A stretch of DNA of 64,000 nt from Stenotrophomonas maltophilia (GCF_900186865.1 NZ_LT906480.1:3924001-3988000), one strand, 5' to 3'; shown: positions 35,142 through 44,469, counted from the first letter of the stretch. Program-made: numbers and translations. Notes: generated by a model from the sequence alone, not told the origin.

Positions 35142-35875
35142 TGACCAATCCATTCGACAGCGCCGGTTCCAAGGCTCCGCCCAAGCCCTTCACCGTAAGC
35201 GAGGGCCGCCGCGAGGTGCGCAGCTTCGTGTTGCGCCAAGGCCGCTTCACCCCCGCCCAGCAGCGCGCGTTCGACGAACGCTGGCCGCGCTTCGGCCTCG
35301 ACTACACCGGCCAACCGCGTGACCTGGACGCCACCTTCGGCCGCCCGGCACACAAGGTGCTGGAAATCGGCTTCGGCAACGGTGCCGCGCTGCGCTTCGC
35401 CGCCCAGCACGACCCGTCACGCGATTACATCGGCATCGAAGTGCACGCCCCGGGCGTGGGCCGGCTGCTGAACGCGCTGGCCGACGACAACGCCGACCAC
35501 GTGCGCCTGTACCACCACGACGCGGTGGAAGTGCTGCAGAACGAGATCGCCGATGGCGCGCTCGATGAAGTGCGCATCTACTTCCCGGACCCGTGGCACA
35601 AGAAGCGCCACAACAAGCGCCGCCTGCTGCAGCCGGCGTTCGCCGAACTGCTGGTGCGCAAGCTGCGCCCGGGCGGTCGCCTGCACTGTGCCACCGACTG
35701 GGAGGACTACGCCGAGCAGATGTGGGACGTGCTCGATGCCACCGCCGGCCTGGTCAACCGTGCCGGCCTGCGTGGCAGCGTGCCGCGCCCGGACTGGCGC
35801 CCGCAGACCCACTTCGAGACCCGCGGCCAGAAACTCGGCCATGGCGTCTGGGACCTGCTGTACGACCGCACCTGA
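35141..35875 (+). CDS. trmB: tRNA (guanine-N7-)-methyltransferase
   Basis: A 244-residue SAM-dependent enzyme that makes m7G46 in the variable loop of tRNA. The SAM site is [15 protein letters not shown] and the family motif [17 protein letters not shown] is complete. An N-terminal basic segment ([16 protein letters not shown]) is usual. It overlaps thiG by one base, giving a thiS-thiG-trmB unit like that seen in other xanthomonads and pseudomonads. Confidence 0.96.
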   Translation: MTNPFDSAGSKAPPKPFTVSEGRREVRSFVLRQGRFTPAQQRAFDERWPRFGLDYTGQPRDLDATFGRPAHKVLEIGFGNGAALRFAAQHDPSRDYIGIEVHAPGVGRLLNALADDNADHVRLYHHDAVEVLQNEIADGALDEVRIYFPDPWHKKRHNKRRLLQPAFAELLVRKLRPGGRLHCATDWEDYAEQMWDVLDATAGLVNRAGLRGSVPRPDWRPQTHFETRGQKLGHGVWDLLYDRT

Positions 35876-35902
35876 CGATCGCCTGAGGACGCCGCGCCCC
35901 AC

Positions 35903-37750
35903 ATGGATACCGCGCTGACGCTGACCAACGACATGAAGCTCGTGCTCGGGCTGGTCGGCTTCACGATGGCGATGTTCCTGTTCGAGCGCATCCGCGCCGA
36001 CGTGGTCGCGCTGGTGGTACTGGTGGTGCTCGGTGTCACCGGGCTGATCGCGCCGGAGGAAATCTTCGGCGGCTTCTCCGGTAACGCGGTGATGAGCATC
36101 ATCGCCACCACCATCCTCGGCGCCGGCCTGGACCGCACCGGGGCGCTGAACCGGCTGGCCGCGTGGCTGCTGCGACGCGGTCATGGCGTCGAGCAGAGGC
36201 TGCTGATGATGACCACGGCCATTGCCGGCCTGAACTCGTCCTTCATGCAGAACCCGTCGGTGATGGCGCTGTACCTGCCGGTGGCTTCGCGACTGGCAGC
36301 GCGCACCGGCCTGACCCTGCAGCGCCTGCTGCTGCCGATTTCGGCGGCGATCGTGATGGGCGGTGCGCTGACTATGGTCGGCAATTCACCGCTCATCCTG
36401 CTGAACGACCTGCTGGCCTCGGCCAACAACAACCTGCCCTCGGGCCTGGCCACCATCGAGCCGCTGCGCATGTTCGCGCCGCTGCCGATCGGCGTGGCGC
36501 TGCTGATCGCCTCGCTGCTGTACTTCCGCTACTACGGCGACCGCAAGCTGATCGAGGAAGAGAACCTGGCCAACGACGGGGTCACCCCGGCGCGCACCGA
36601 AAGCTACTTCGCCAAGACCTATGGCATCGAAGGCGATGTGTTCGAGCTGGTGGTCAGTGCCGAAAGCCCGCTGGTCGGCATGACCCTGGGCGAGGCCGAG
36701 AACCTGCACGATGCCCCGCTGCTGCTGGCCCTGAAGACCGGCAATGACACGCGCCTGGCGCCGCCGGCGGAGATGCGCATCTGGGTGGGCAGCGTGCTCG
36801 GCGCAATGGGTCCGCGCGAGCAGATCAACGACTTCGCGCAGAACCAGTTCCTGCGCATGTCTTCGCGCCTGAAGCACCTGGGTGACCTGTTCAACCCGAG
36901 CCGCGCCGGTATTTCCGAGGCGGTGGTACCGCCGACCTCGAACGTGATCGGCAAGAGCGCGGCCGACCTGCGCCTGCGCAAGGAGCGCGGCATCAGCCTG
37001 CTGGCGATCAACCGCGACAAGCAGGTGATCCGCGAGGACGCGCGCGACGTGCAGTTGCGTGCAGGCGACATGCTGGTCTTCCACAGCATCTGGACCGACC
37101 TGGCACAGGCGGCCAAGAGCCGCGACTTCGTGGTGGTGACCGACTACCCGACCGGCGAACAACGCCCGCACAAGTTCAAGATCGCCATGGCGATCTTCGC
37201 GTTGACCATCCTGATCGCGCTGACCAGCAAGCTGCCGGTGGCGCTGACGCTGATGACCGGCGTGGCCGGCATGCTGCTGACCGGCGTGCTGCGCATGGAC
37301 GAGGCCTATGCCTCGATCAACTGGAAAACGGTGTTCATGATGGCCGGGCTGATCCCGCTCGGCTGGGCGATGGACTCCAGTGGTGCGGCGGCGTGGGTGG
37401 CCGGCCATACCATCGACAAGCTGCCGACCGGCATCCCGGTGTGGGTGCTGGAGGTGGCGCTGGCGCTGCTGACCACGGCGTTCTCGCTGGTGATCAGCCA
37501 CGTGGGCGCGACCATCGTGATGGTGCCGATCGCGGTGAACCTGGCACTGGCGGCGGGCGGCAACCCGACCGCGTTCGCACTGATCGTGGCGCTGTCGGCG
37601 TCCAACAATCTGATGACGGCCTCCAACCCGGTGATCTCGATGATCACCGGCCCGGCCAACTACACCCCGCGCGAGATGTGGCGGGTCGGCGGACCGCTGT
37701 CGCTGATCTACACCTGCGTGGTGGTGCTGATGATCAACCTGATGTTCTGA
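35903..37750 (+). CDS. SLC13-family permease with central TrkA-C (RCK_C) domains
   Basis: A 615-residue membrane transporter of the DASS/ArsB-like superfamily. The N-terminal membrane half starts LVLGLVGFTMAMFLFERIRADVVAL, with the loop FSGNAVMSIIATTILGAGLD. The centre (about 210-420) is soluble and contains two RCK_C-like repeats (GDVFELVVSAESPLVGMTLG and AVVPPTSNVIGKSAADLRLRKERGI). The C-terminal half repeats the fold with ALSASNNLMTASNPVISMITGP. Relatives carry sulfate, dicarboxylates or other anions with sodium; the substrate is unknown. It lies 27 bp after trmB. Confidence 0.88.
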   Translation: MDTALTLTNDMKLVLGLVGFTMAMFLFERIRADVVALVVLVVLGVTGLIAPEEIFGGFSGNAVMSIIATTILGAGLDRTGALNRLAAWLLRRGHGVEQRLLMMTTAIAGLNSSFMQNPSVMALYLPVASRLAARTGLTLQRLLLPISAAIVMGGALTMVGNSPLILLNDLLASANNNLPSGLATIEPLRMFAPLPIGVALLIASLLYFRYYGDRKLIEEENLANDGVTPARTESYFAKTYGIEGDVFELVVSAESPLVGMTLGEAENLHDAPLLLALKTGNDTRLAPPAEMRIWVGSVLGAMGPREQINDFAQNQFLRMSSRLKHLGDLFNPSRAGISEAVVPPTSNVIGKSAADLRLRKERGISLLAINRDKQVIREDARDVQLRAGDMLVFHSIWTDLAQAAKSRDFVVVTDYPTGEQRPHKFKIAMAIFALTILIALTSKLPVALTLMTGVAGMLLTGVLRMDEAYASINWKTVFMMAGLIPLGWAMDSSGAAAWVAGHTIDKLPTGIPVWVLEVALALLTTAFSLVISHVGATIVMVPIAVNLALAAGGNPTAFALIVALSASNNLMTASNPVISMITGPANYTPREMWRVGGPLSLIYTCVVVLMINLMF

Positions 37751-37756
37751 GAGTTG

Positions 37757-37945
37757 GGTTTGTTGGCAGGGCTGCGCCCTGCACCCGCCGAATCAACGTC
37801 AACGTCAAAGGCTGGCAATCCGTGGGATGGCGGGGTGGGTCCGGTTGCGGGGGACGCCGTAAACCCGTCCGTGGGGGCTTGGCCGCGGCATCCATGCCGC
37901 GGACACCCCCGCAACCGGACCCACCCCGCCTTCGACAGTTTCACG
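37757..37945 (+). repeat. Composite three-way-junction element, copy 1
   Basis: Order: hairpin GCAGGG-CTGCG-CCCTGC (37766-37782); microrepeat (TCAACG)2 (37793-37804); a 25-bp perfect outer stem (37829-37853 with 37906-37930). Inside are hairpin A, GGACG...CGTCC (37852-37870), linker GGGGGCTTGG, and hairpin B, CCGCGGCA-TCCA-TGCCGCGG (37883-37902). No open frame is supported. The same layout recurs at 52.3, 52.6, 62.0 and 62.3 kb. Confidence 0.88.
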
Positions 37946-37948
37946 CGG

Positions 37949-38108
37949 CTGGTGGTGGGTGCCGACCGTTGGTCGGCACCGATCTCGCTCTGGTAGCTGT
38001 CGACCTTGGTCGACACCGTAGATCCACGCCATGCGTGGATGAATCTCTGGATACCCATTGATGTGGATACCCATTGATCCTGTGGGTGCGAACCTTGGTT
38101 CGCACACC
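37949..38108. repeat. Cluster of four SMAG/REP palindromes
   Basis: GGTGGGTGCCGACCGTTGG/TCGGCACC (about 37954-37980), GTAGCTGTCGACCTTGGTCGACACC (37993-38017), GTAGATCCACGCCATGCGTGGAT (38018-38040) and GTGGGTGCGAACCTTGGTTCGCAC (38082-38105). They fill the convergent gap between the permease and the Rieske gene. Confidence 0.85.
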
Positions 38109-38115
38109 GGTTGCC

Positions 38116-38451
38116 TCAAGCCAGGTAAACCTGCCCGTCGCGCACGTCCACCGGCACCGCGCGCAGGCGGTCGCCCTTGCACGGGCCGGCGATGCAGTCG
38201 CCACTGTCCAGGGCGAACGAGGCACCATGCGCGGCGCAGACCAGGTGGCCTTCACGGCTCTTCAGGAACTGGCCCGGGGCCCAGTCCAGGCGGCGGCCGG
38301 CGTGCGGGCAGATGTTCAGGAACGCACGCACCTGCGCGCCGTCGCGGTACAGCACCAACGATTCGGCATCGCCATCAACCACCGCTTCGACCTCGGCAAA
38401 CGCGCCATCGGCAATGGCATCAAGGGCGATCAGGGCGGCAGGGGCAGTCAT
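38116..38451 (-). CDS. Rieske (2Fe-2S) protein
   Basis: A 111-residue single-domain Rieske ferredoxin-like protein. The cluster ligands are present as CPHAGRRLDW and CAAHGASF (Cys-x-His and Cys-x-x-His). It starts MTAPAALIALDAIADG; the open extension upstream to 38493 lacks a ribosome site. Stand-alone proteins of this size resemble NirD or dioxygenase ferredoxins, but no partner oxidoreductase gene is nearby, so the redox partner is unknown. Confidence 0.88.
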   Translation of the reverse strand: MTAPAALIALDAIADGAFAEVEAVVDGDAESLVLYRDGAQVRAFLNICPHAGRRLDWAPGQFLKSREGHLVCAAHGASFALDSGDCIAGPCKGDRLRAVPVDVRDGQVYLA

Positions 38452-38572
38452 GGCGAAGGCTCGGACAGTAAACCCCCATTGTCGCACGCCCACTCAGGTG
38501 ACTGGCTGCGACATGAACACAAGTCATTGATCCGTAATAAGCACAGGCTATATTTAACGAGTTTTTCACTCA

Positions 38573-38911
38573 ATGACAGTGGCGCGTCCCGATACTCTGG
38601 TTTCGCTGATCCCAGCCTATCGAGCCGCCATGTTCAATCGCGCATCCGCCTTCAACCAGTTCCGCACCCTGTTCGCGCCGCGCAAGCCGCGCCACCCGCT
38701 GGTGCGCGTTGCCGTGGGCCTGCTTGGCCTGGCGATCCTGGCCGCGATGGTGTTCATCGGCGTGTTCGTCGGTGCGGCGATGATCCTGGTGGGCCTGGCG
38801 TGGAAGCTGCTGGCCTCGCGCAAGCCGGGTGTTGCCCGTCCGGTCGACCCGACCGTGGTCGAAGGCGAGTACCGCGTGGTGCGCAAGCCAGTGCTGCCGG
38901 CCTCGCGCTGA
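38573..38911 (+). CDS. Small hypothetical membrane protein, 112 aa (or 93 aa)
   Basis: A short basic protein with one strong hydrophobic stretch (VRVAVGLLGLAILAAMVFIGVFVGAAMILVGLAWKLLA), probably two close membrane helices, and a charged C-terminus ending VRKPVLPASR. ATG 38573 and ATG 38630 (MFNRASAFNQF) are both possible; neither has a clear ribosome site. An AT-rich stretch with TATATT lies at about 38550, a likely -10 region. No family is recognised. Confidence 0.65.
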   Translation: MTVARPDTLVSLIPAYRAAMFNRASAFNQFRTLFAPRKPRHPLVRVAVGLLGLAILAAMVFIGVFVGAAMILVGLAWKLLASRKPGVARPVDPTVVEGEYRVVRKPVLPASR

Positions 38912-38986
38912 TCCAGGTCTTCCGCGCCCGCTGACGGCGGGCGCCATGCGTTCTAGACTGCGGGCACGCCCTTCCTGGATGCCCGA

Positions 38987-39703
38987 ATGTCCGATGTCTC
39001 CGATGTGATCCCTGCCGTAGCCCTGCCGCGTGTCCCGGTAGTGGGCGGTGGCAGTTTCCCCGTGCACCGCATCTACTGCGTCGGCCGCAACTTCGCCGAC
39101 CACGCCCGCGAAATGGGCGCGGCGGTGCCGGCGGCCGATGACCGTGGCCGCCCGATGTTCTTCAGCAAGCCGGCCGATGCGATCGTGGTCGGCCATGACG
39201 ACGCCATCCCCTACCCGCCGGCGACCGCCAACCTGCACCACGAAGTGGAGCTGGTGGTGGCGATCGGCCGTGATGCGCCCGCAGGCGAACTGGCCGTGGC
39301 CGATGCCGAAGCACTGGTCTACGGCTACGCCGTCGGCCTGGACCTGACCCGCCGCGACCTGCAGGCTGCGGCCAAGGACAAGGGCCACCCGTGGGATGCC
39401 GCAAAGGGCTTCGATGCCTCCGCGCCGATCAGCGAAATCGTCCACGCCGAAGAGGTCGGCGACCTGGCCGCGCTCAACCTGTCGCTGGAGGTCAACGGCG
39501 AGGTGCGCCAGCAGGCGCTGCTGGACCAGATGATCTGGAACGTGCCGGAGATCCTGCATGAGCTGTCCAAGCTGTGGCAGCTGCGTGCCGGCGACCTGGT
39601 GTTCATGGGCACCCCGTCCGGGGTGGCCGCACTGAAGCCCGGCGACCGCTTCAGCGCGCGACTGGAAAACGTGGCCGAGCGCCACGGCGTGATCGCCGGC
39701 TGA
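38987..39703 (+). CDS. Fumarylacetoacetate hydrolase family protein
   Basis: A 238-residue FAH-fold enzyme. Signature parts are IYCVGRNFADHAREMGA, the metal-site Glu pair in LHHEVELVVAIG, GYAVGLDLTRRDLQ, KGFDASAPIS and LVFMGTPSGVAAL. Members include acylpyruvases and hydrolases or isomerases of aromatic catabolism. This gene stands alone, so a general acylpyruvate or oxaloacetate-handling role is as likely as a catabolic one. Confidence 0.92.
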   Translation: MSDVSDVIPAVALPRVPVVGGGSFPVHRIYCVGRNFADHAREMGAAVPAADDRGRPMFFSKPADAIVVGHDDAIPYPPATANLHHEVELVVAIGRDAPAGELAVADAEALVYGYAVGLDLTRRDLQAAAKDKGHPWDAAKGFDASAPISEIVHAEEVGDLAALNLSLEVNGEVRQQALLDQMIWNVPEILHELSKLWQLRAGDLVFMGTPSGVAALKPGDRFSARLENVAERHGVIAG

Positions 39704-39757
39704 CATCACCTGCGCTACCCTGCGCGCTGTCCACTTCCCCACCGGAGAAAAACAACA

Positions 39758-40162
39758 ATGGGAATGCTCACCGAGTTCAAGGAATTCGCGATGCGCGGCA
39801 ACGTCATCGACCTCGCCGTCGGCGTGGTGATCGGCGCGGCCTTCGGCAAGATCGTGACGGCGCTGGTCGAGAAGATCATCATGCCGCCGCTGGGCCTGCT
39901 GATCGGCAAGGTGGATTTCTCGCAGCTGGCGTGGACGCTGTCACCGGCCCGGATCGGGCCGGACGGCAAGGAGATTCCGGCCGTGGTGATCGGCTATGGT
40001 GACTTCATCAATACGCTGATCCAGTTCGTGATCGTGGCCTTCGCCATCTTCATCGTGGTCAAGGCGATCAACCGCCTGTCGCGCAAGCAGGAAGCTGCAC
40101 CGGCCGCACCGGCCGAGGAAGTGGTGCTGCTGCGCGAGATCCGCGACAGCCTGAAGAAATAA
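39758..40162 (+). CDS. mscL: Large-conductance mechanosensitive channel
   Basis: A 134-residue MscL. The N-terminal amphipathic helix and TM1 ([33 protein letters not shown]) are highly typical, followed by a periplasmic loop of usual length and TM2 ([21 protein letters not shown]), then a charged C-terminal helix bundle segment. It opens under membrane tension to release solutes on hypo-osmotic shock. An ACCGGAGAAAA ribosome region precedes the ATG. Confidence 0.97.
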   Translation: MGMLTEFKEFAMRGNVIDLAVGVVIGAAFGKIVTALVEKIIMPPLGLLIGKVDFSQLAWTLSPARIGPDGKEIPAVVIGYGDFINTLIQFVIVAFAIFIVVKAINRLSRKQEAAPAAPAEEVVLLREIRDSLKK

Positions 40163-40173
40163 GGCGGCAGAAC

Positions 40174-40238
40174 GGTAGTGCCGGCCGCTGGCCGGCAACA
40201 TCGGAACATGCGGAAGCCGGCCAGCGGCCGGCACTACC
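40174..40238. repeat. Inverted pair of SMAG palindromes
   Basis: GGTAGTGCCGGCCGCTGGCCGGC (40174-40196) and GCCGGCCAGCGGCCGGCACTACC (40216-40238) are exact inverted copies separated by 19 bp, so the two can also pair with each other as one long stem. Confidence 0.9.
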
Positions 40239-40247
40239 GCAGCTGCG

Positions 40248-40279
40248 CGAAAGCCCCGCTCCGGCGGGGCTTTCGCTTT
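40248..40279 (+). terminator. Terminator after mscL
   Basis: CGAAAGCCCCGC-TCCG-GCGGGGCTTTCG followed by CTTTG. It separates mscL from the M28 peptidase gene. Confidence 0.85.
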
Positions 40280-40387
40280 GCCGGACATGGCGGAAAACAG
40301 CGTTCGCGCCAGCCATGACCTCCCGCCCATGCGCCGGGCTGAACGACTGTTAAGCTCCAAGGCTTAGGTCCCTTCCCGGAGTTGTCC

Positions 40388-41809
40388 ATGCGTCGCCGCG
40401 TCCTTGCCATCGCATCCTCCCTCGCCCTGCTGGCCGCCCCGGCCTTCGCGGCGCCGCATACCACCACCCTGCCCCCGGCGTCGCTGGCCACCGCCGCGCA
40501 GCTGCGCGACCAGGCGCTGGCCGATGACACCGGCTGGAAGGTGGTCGAATCGCTCACCACCGAAATCGGCCCGCGCATCGCCGGCAGCGAGGCCGACGCC
40601 CGCGCCGTGGCCTGGGCCGAAGCCAAGTTCAAGGCACTGGGCTTCGACAAGGTGTGGAAGGAACCTGTGACCTTCCCGAAGTGGGAGCGCCGCAGTGAAC
40701 ACGCTGCCGTGACCGGCAGGAACCCGCAGCCGCTGCAGATCACTGCGCTGGGCGGCAGCCCGGGCGGCACGGTGGAAGCGGAGGTGGTGCGCTTCGCCGA
40801 TCTGGCCGCCCTGCAGGCGGCACCGGCCGGTTCGCTGAAGGGCAAGATCGCCTTCGTCGATTACCAGATGCTGCCGTTCCGCGATGGCCGCGACTACGGC
40901 CGCGGCGGTGCAATCCGCAGCAAGGGACCGTCAGAAGCGATCCGCAAGGGCGCGGTGGGCTTCCTGATGCGCTCGGCCGGTACCGACTCCCACCGCGTGC
41001 CGCACACCGGCATCACCCGTTTCGATGATGGCCTGACCCCGGTGCCGTCGGCGGCACTGTCGGTGCCCGATGCCGACCAGCTGGCGCGCCTGCTGGCCCG
41101 TGGCAGCACCACGGTGAAGGTGGCACTGGATTGCGGCTGGGACGGCACCGCCACCTCGTACAACGTGATCGGCGAGATCACCGGCCGCATCCTGCCGAAG
41201 GAAGTGGTGGTGATCGGCGGCCACCTGGATTCGTGGGACCTGGGCACCGGCGCCGTGGATGACGGCGCGGGCGTGGGCATCACGATGGCCGCCGGCCACC
41301 TGATCGGCCAGCTCAAGCAGGCACCGAAGCGCACCATCCGCGTGATCGCCTTCGCCAACGAGGAGCAGGGCCTCTACGGCGGCAAGGCCTATGCCGAGGC
41401 ACACGCCAAGGACGTGGCCCTGCACCAGCTGGCCGCCGAGAGCGACTTCGGCGCAGGCCGCATCTACGCCTTCAATACCGGTTCACCGAATCCGGAAGGC
41501 TCGCGTGAAGCGACGAAGCAGATTGCCGAAGTGATGAAGCCGCTGGGCATCGAGTACCAGGCCGACAAGGGTGGCCCGGGCCCGGACGTCGGCCCGCTGG
41601 CCGCCAAGGGCGGTGCGTGGGCGTGGCTGGCGCAGGACGGCTCGGACTACTTCCACCTGCACCACACCGCCGACGACACGCTGGACAAGATCGACCCGAA
41701 GGCGCTGGCGCAGAACGTGGCCGCGTATACGGTGTTCGCGTACCTGGCGGCGGAAGCCGATGGCAGTTTCGGCAGCGAAGCCAAGGCGACCACGCCTCCG
41801 AACGAATGA
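40388..41809 (+). CDS. Exported M28-family metallopeptidase
   Basis: A 473-residue zinc aminopeptidase. The signal peptide is MRRRVLAIASSLALLAAPAFA. A PA-like inserted domain (about 120-240) precedes the M28 catalytic domain. Zinc ligands and the catalytic Glu are visible: VIGGHLDSWDLGTGAVDDGAG (His and bridging Asp), ANEEQGLYGG (Glu), AESDFGAGR (Asp) and YFHLHHTADDTLD (His). It would trim N-terminal residues from peptides in the periplasm or outside the cell. A TTG two codons upstream is a less likely start. Confidence 0.93.
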   Translation: MRRRVLAIASSLALLAAPAFAAPHTTTLPPASLATAAQLRDQALADDTGWKVVESLTTEIGPRIAGSEADARAVAWAEAKFKALGFDKVWKEPVTFPKWERRSEHAAVTGRNPQPLQITALGGSPGGTVEAEVVRFADLAALQAAPAGSLKGKIAFVDYQMLPFRDGRDYGRGGAIRSKGPSEAIRKGAVGFLMRSAGTDSHRVPHTGITRFDDGLTPVPSAALSVPDADQLARLLARGSTTVKVALDCGWDGTATSYNVIGEITGRILPKEVVVIGGHLDSWDLGTGAVDDGAGVGITMAAGHLIGQLKQAPKRTIRVIAFANEEQGLYGGKAYAEAHAKDVALHQLAAESDFGAGRIYAFNTGSPNPEGSREATKQIAEVMKPLGIEYQADKGGPGPDVGPLAAKGGAWAWLAQDGSDYFHLHHTADDTLDKIDPKALAQNVAAYTVFAYLAAEADGSFGSEAKATTPPNE

Positions 41810-41812
41810 TGC

Positions 41813-41948
41813 GGTAGTGCCGGGCCATGCCCGGCGAGCGCAGCGGCAGGAGCGGTGCGAACCAAGGTTCGCACCCACCAAGGCGGGTCCTGAATCAGGA
41901 ACCCGGCAGGGTCAGAGCCCTCGCCTGCGGCGAGGGATCCGACCCCGA
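41813..41948. repeat. SMAG palindromes plus GGATCC-type hairpin
   Basis: GTAGTGCCGGGCCATGCCCGGC (41814-41835), GGTGCGAACCAAGGTTCGCACC (41855-41876) and GGGTCAGAGCCCTCGCC-TGC-GGCGAGGGATCCGACCC (41909-41945) lie between the convergent M28 and TrmH-family genes. Confidence 0.85.
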
Positions 41949-41970
41949 TCATGCGAGCCCGGATACGGGA

Positions 41971-42804
41971 TCACCCGCGTCGACTGGCCCATTGCGCCAG
42001 CAGCACGGCCGTGGCCGAGGCCACGTTCAGGCTCTCCACCGCGCCACTGCCGGGAATCGAGACCTGCAGGTCGCACTGTCCCGCCAAACCGCGGTCCATG
42101 CCCTCGCCTTCGGCGCCCATCACGTACACCAGCCGCTCCGGCAGCGACGCACGGAACACGTCGTCGCCACCCTCAACGAGGGTCGCCGCCAGCCCGAAGC
42201 CGGCCGCACGCAGCTGCGCCATCGCCTGAGCAGTCTCCGGCAGCTGCACCAGCGGCACCGACTCCGCCCCGCCTTCGGCCACGCGTGCGGCAGCACCGGA
42301 CAGTGCCAGCGTGCTACCGGCCGGCAGCAGCAGCGCCTTGACGCCGAAATGCGCGGCCGAGCGCAGGATCGCGCCGAAGTTGTGCGGGTTGCCGACACCA
42401 TCCAGCCACAACGCCAGCACCGGGCCCTGCTCCAGATCGGCCAGCCACTGCGCCAGCGGCACGACCGGCGCACGCAGCACGTCAGCCACCAGGCCTTCGT
42501 GATGGGTCGTGGCAGCCAGCTTGTTGAGATCGCCCTCCTCCACCACGCGATAGCCCACGCGGTTGGCCACGCACCACTTCAGCACCGGCTGCATGCGCGG
42601 AATCAGCGCGTCCACCAGGTACAGCTTGCGCAGCGCCTGCGGGCGCTTGGCGAACAGCGCCTGTACGGCGTTCCAGCCATACAGGCGCAGTTCGTCGTTG
42701 CCGCGCCCCGGCGGCGGCGGGGTGCCGCCCTCACGCGGTGGCAGCGGGGTGGCCCGCGGCGGTCGCGACGACGGGCAGCGGGCATTCTTCCAGGGATCAT
42801 TCAC
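41971..42804 (-). CDS. TrmH/SpoU-family RNA 2'-O-ribose methyltransferase
   Basis: A protein of about 277 residues. After a Pro/Arg-rich, low-complexity N-terminus, the substrate-binding domain begins LRLYGWNAVQALFAKRP, followed by the SPOUT knot motifs LDGVGNPHNFGAILRSAAHFG (motif 1), LVYVMGAEGEGM (motif 2) and VSIPGSGAVESLNVASATAVLL (motif 3). It resembles RlmB or TrmH-like enzymes; the exact RNA target is not certain. GTG at 42804 overlaps the stop of the symporter gene by 8 nt, so it is probably coupled to it. The odd N-terminus may mean the true start is further downstream. Confidence 0.85.
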   Translation of the reverse strand: MNDPWKNARCPSSRPPRATPLPPREGGTPPPPGRGNDELRLYGWNAVQALFAKRPQALRKLYLVDALIPRMQPVLKWCVANRVGYRVVEEGDLNKLAATTHHEGLVADVLRAPVVPLAQWLADLEQGPVLALWLDGVGNPHNFGAILRSAAHFGVKALLLPAGSTLALSGAAARVAEGGAESVPLVQLPETAQAMAQLRAAGFGLAATLVEGGDDVFRASLPERLVYVMGAEGEGMDRGLAGQCDLQVSIPGSGAVESLNVASATAVLLAQWASRRG

Positions 42805-44317
42805 TACGGGACAACTCCAGCTTGCGTTGACGCCAGAAATCGGCGTTCTTGATGCCCAGGGCATCGGGGTCGAAGATTGGATCGAGGCCGAGCTTCTTCT
42901 GTCGTTCGTAATCACGCAGGGCGAGCATGGCCGGCTTCTGGATGATGAGGATGGCAATGATGTTCAGCCAGGCCATCAGGCCGACGCCGATGTCACCCAG
43001 CGCCCAGGCCAGGGTCGCATTATGGAACGCGCCGAACACCACCATGCCGATGATGCCCAGGCGCAGCACCAGCACGGTCAGCGGGCGCTTCCTGTTGTGG
43101 TTCACATAGCTGAGGTTGGTCTCGGCCATGTAGTAGTACGCCATGATGGTGGTGAAGGCGAAGAAGAAGATGGCGATGGACACGAACGCCGAACCCCAGC
43201 CCGGCAGCACGGCTTCCACACCGGCCTGGGCATAGCCCGCGCCTTCCGGAATGCCGGCCAGGCCCTGGAAGATCGGCGCGGCGCCGGCCCCTGCGGGCGA
43301 GTAGACGTTGTAGGTGCCGCTGGCCAGGATCAGGAACGCGGTGGCGGTGCACACCATCATGGTGTCGAAGTAGATGGCGAAGGCCTGCACGTAGCCCTGC
43401 TTGGCCGGGTGCGAGACTTCCGAGGCGGCCGCTGCATGCGGGCCCGAACCCTGGCCGGCTTCGTTGGCGTAGATGCCGCGCTTGATGCCCCACTCCACCG
43501 CCAGGCCCATCATCGCGCCGAACGCGGCGTGGGTGCCGAAGGCGCTGCTGAAGATGATGTTGAACATCTCCGGCACGCGGTCGTAGTTGATGATCATGAT
43601 GACGATGGCCATCAGGATGAAGCCGGCGGCCATGAACGGCACCACCACTTCGGCGAAGTTGGCGATGCGCTTGACGCCGCCGAAGATCACCACGCCCAGC
43701 AGCAGCGCGACCACGATGCCGATGCCCAGCTTCAGCGCCTGCACCGATTCCATGCCGAAGGCCTGGCCATCGAGCGGCCCGCACAGCGCGGTGCCGCGGC
43801 AGGCGTTGATGATGCTGTCGGCGATCGCGTTGGCCTGCACGCCCGGCATCAGGAAGCCGGCGGCGATGATCGTGGCGATGGCGAAGGCCAGCGCGTACCA
43901 CTTCAGGCCCATGGCCTTTTCGATGTAGTAGGCCGGGCCACCGCGGTAGCGGCCTTCAGCGTCCTTGGTCTTGTAGATCTGCGCCAGGGTGCATTCCACG
44001 TACGAAGTGGACGCGCCGAGGAAGCCCATCACCCACATCCAGAAGATCGCACCGGGGCCGCCGAAGGCGATGGCGGTGGCCACGCCGGCGATGTTGCCGA
44101 TGCCCATGCGGCCGGCCATCGACATGGCCAGGGCCTGGAACGAGGACACGCCGGCGTCGGATTTCTCACCCTTGACGGTGAGGCGGCACATCTCGAGGAA
44201 GCCGCGGATCTGCATGAAGCGCGTGCGCAGGCTGAAGAACAGGCCGGCGCCCAGGCACACGAAGATCAGTGCCTTGCTCCAGATGATGCTGTTGATGAAA
44301 TGTACGGTTGCTTCCAC
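42797..44317 (-). CDS. Alanine/glycine:cation symporter (AGCS family)
   Basis: A 506-residue sodium-coupled amino acid transporter with ten or more membrane segments. Family signatures are GLFFSLRTRFMQIRGF, FGGPGAIFWMWVMGFLGASTSYVE and GIKRGIYANEAGQGSGPHAAAA. It imports alanine or glycine with sodium or protons. The C-terminus is a soluble charged tail (YERQKKLGLDPIFDPDALGI). The methyltransferase gene follows with a short overlap. Confidence 0.94.
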   Translation of the reverse strand: MEATVHFINSIIWSKALIFVCLGAGLFFSLRTRFMQIRGFLEMCRLTVKGEKSDAGVSSFQALAMSMAGRMGIGNIAGVATAIAFGGPGAIFWMWVMGFLGASTSYVECTLAQIYKTKDAEGRYRGGPAYYIEKAMGLKWYALAFAIATIIAAGFLMPGVQANAIADSIINACRGTALCGPLDGQAFGMESVQALKLGIGIVVALLLGVVIFGGVKRIANFAEVVVPFMAAGFILMAIVIMIINYDRVPEMFNIIFSSAFGTHAAFGAMMGLAVEWGIKRGIYANEAGQGSGPHAAAASEVSHPAKQGYVQAFAIYFDTMMVCTATAFLILASGTYNVYSPAGAGAAPIFQGLAGIPEGAGYAQAGVEAVLPGWGSAFVSIAIFFFAFTTIMAYYYMAETNLSYVNHNRKRPLTVLVLRLGIIGMVVFGAFHNATLAWALGDIGVGLMAWLNIIAILIIQKPAMLALRDYERQKKLGLDPIFDPDALGIKNADFWRQRKLELSRSE

Positions 44318-44469
44318 GCGCGCTCTCTCCAGTCGGCGGGTTGTAAGGACGTCCCGTCGGCTGGAAGGGACCGGTCGATTCTCCCTGATCGAAGGCCGCT
44401 GCGGTAGCGCCGGATCAATGGGGGCTGCGGGATGGGTGGGTGGGATGACTGCGCTGACGCCATGATGCC

